NCBI GenBank assembly: GCA_003284265.1
Contig: QBVV01000024.1
Location: 1 to 33,015, forward strand
From: SAR116 cluster bacterium AG-313-A07
GTDB taxonomy: Bacteria > Pseudomonadota > Alphaproteobacteria > Thalassobaculales > Thalassobaculaceae
Direction of reading: 5' to 3'
Length of the DNA: 33,015 bases
The position numbers and the translations under genes were made by a program. Positions within the stretch are counted from its first letter, which is position 1, and every line of letters begins with the position of its first letter. Below, in pieces: positions 32,807 through 33,015 of this stretch. A model generated the notes under the pieces. It was not told where the DNA came from. It did no database searches and saw only the letters and a program-made list of their open reading frames with translations.

Positions 32807-33013
32807 TCAGTCATTTAAGTTTTTTATTGGATAAAAAGGCTTTATTAGATCGGAAGGTTGTTTCGCACTTTCCTCATAAATCCTCCGTCGGATTCGATTA
32901 AGAAAGTTTGCAAAATACTTTAGATCATCATCAAGCATTTCTTGACTCCGGCTCTCCATTTCCTTCCAGGTGTTGTGAATTTTTTTAACGGCTTTTGGAG
33001 ATACGGATAGAGA
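32807..33013 (-). CDS. Unidentified protein, C-terminal part (cut by the window edge)
   Basis: A minus-strand frame is open from the window edge to a TGA at 32807-32809, giving 68 residues. It has a charged helical segment (KIHNTWKEMESRSQEMLDDD and on to FANFLNRIRRRI), then SAKQPSDLIKPFYPIKNLND at the very C-terminus. The amphipathic, Glu/Gln-rich helix is compatible with a phasin-like or other coiled-coil protein, but I do not recognise a family. It converges with the phosphatase-like gene, 28 bases between stops. The start lies outside the window. Confidence 0.5.
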   Translation of the reverse strand, partial: SLSVSPKAVKKIHNTWKEMESRSQEMLDDDLKYFANFLNRIRRRIYEESAKQPSDLIKPFYPIKNLND

Positions 33014-33015
33014 TT

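Overview
The window reads as chromosomal DNA from a free-living alphaproteobacterium that is moderately AT-rich by eye. The evidence is gene content and order. ileS-lspA-DUF3035 lipoprotein-paired M16 peptidases, a COQ9-family gene divergent from rpsU, and DUF1285-NUDIX-CCA transferase are all arrangements I associate with Alphaproteobacteria. A marine Rhodospirillales/SAR116-like origin is a guess from the mix of catabolic genes and was not tested. I found no tRNA, rRNA, CRISPR array, insertion sequence or phage gene, and no gene-free stretch longer than 300 bases.

Layout. Bases 1-4372 (+) hold the end of ileS, lspA, a DUF3035 lipoprotein, and two overlapping M16 peptidase genes (one with zinc ligands, one without). 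4540-5721 (+) is an MFS transporter. 5906-12296 (+) is a propionate/methylmalonyl-CoA block: mutA, mutB, meaB and a PLP enzyme of the D-threonine aldolase fold. An unusual nested palindrome sits upstream of it. 12368-13843 (+) carries sufE, an IscU/SufU-like scaffold protein and mntR. 13862-15385 (-) is a DHA2-type MFS pump. Next come COQ9 and peptide deformylase (-), divergent from rpsU (+).

17212-24255 (-) is the most distinctive part. Six closely packed genes lie on one strand, in transcription order: serine hydrolase, 2-oxoglutarate/Fe(II)-type oxygenase, ThDP-dependent enzyme, Ldh-family 2-hydroxyacid dehydrogenase, FAH-family hydrolase, LLM flavin oxidoreductase. It looks like a catabolic operon whose substrate I cannot name. 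A second LLM oxidoreductase (+) diverges from its head.

25368-29312 (+) is housekeeping: pyruvate kinase, DUF1285 protein, CoA-pyrophosphatase-type NUDIX and CCA-adding enzyme, the last three translationally overlapped. An MhpD-like hydratase (29319-30083, +), hemF (-), an alkaline-phosphatase-superfamily phosphodiesterase-like enzyme (+) and the C-terminal part of an unidentified minus-strand gene close the window.

How the parts relate. The mutAB-meaB block would feed propionyl-CoA carbon into succinyl-CoA. The neighbouring D-threonine-aldolase-like enzyme may connect hydroxy amino acid breakdown to the same point. SufE, the scaffold protein and MntR suggest Fe-S and manganese handling. The minus-strand cluster combines hydrolysis, oxygenation, ThDP carbon-carbon chemistry, hydroxyacid oxidation and FAH-type hydrolysis, as expected for stepwise breakdown of an organic acid or ring compound.
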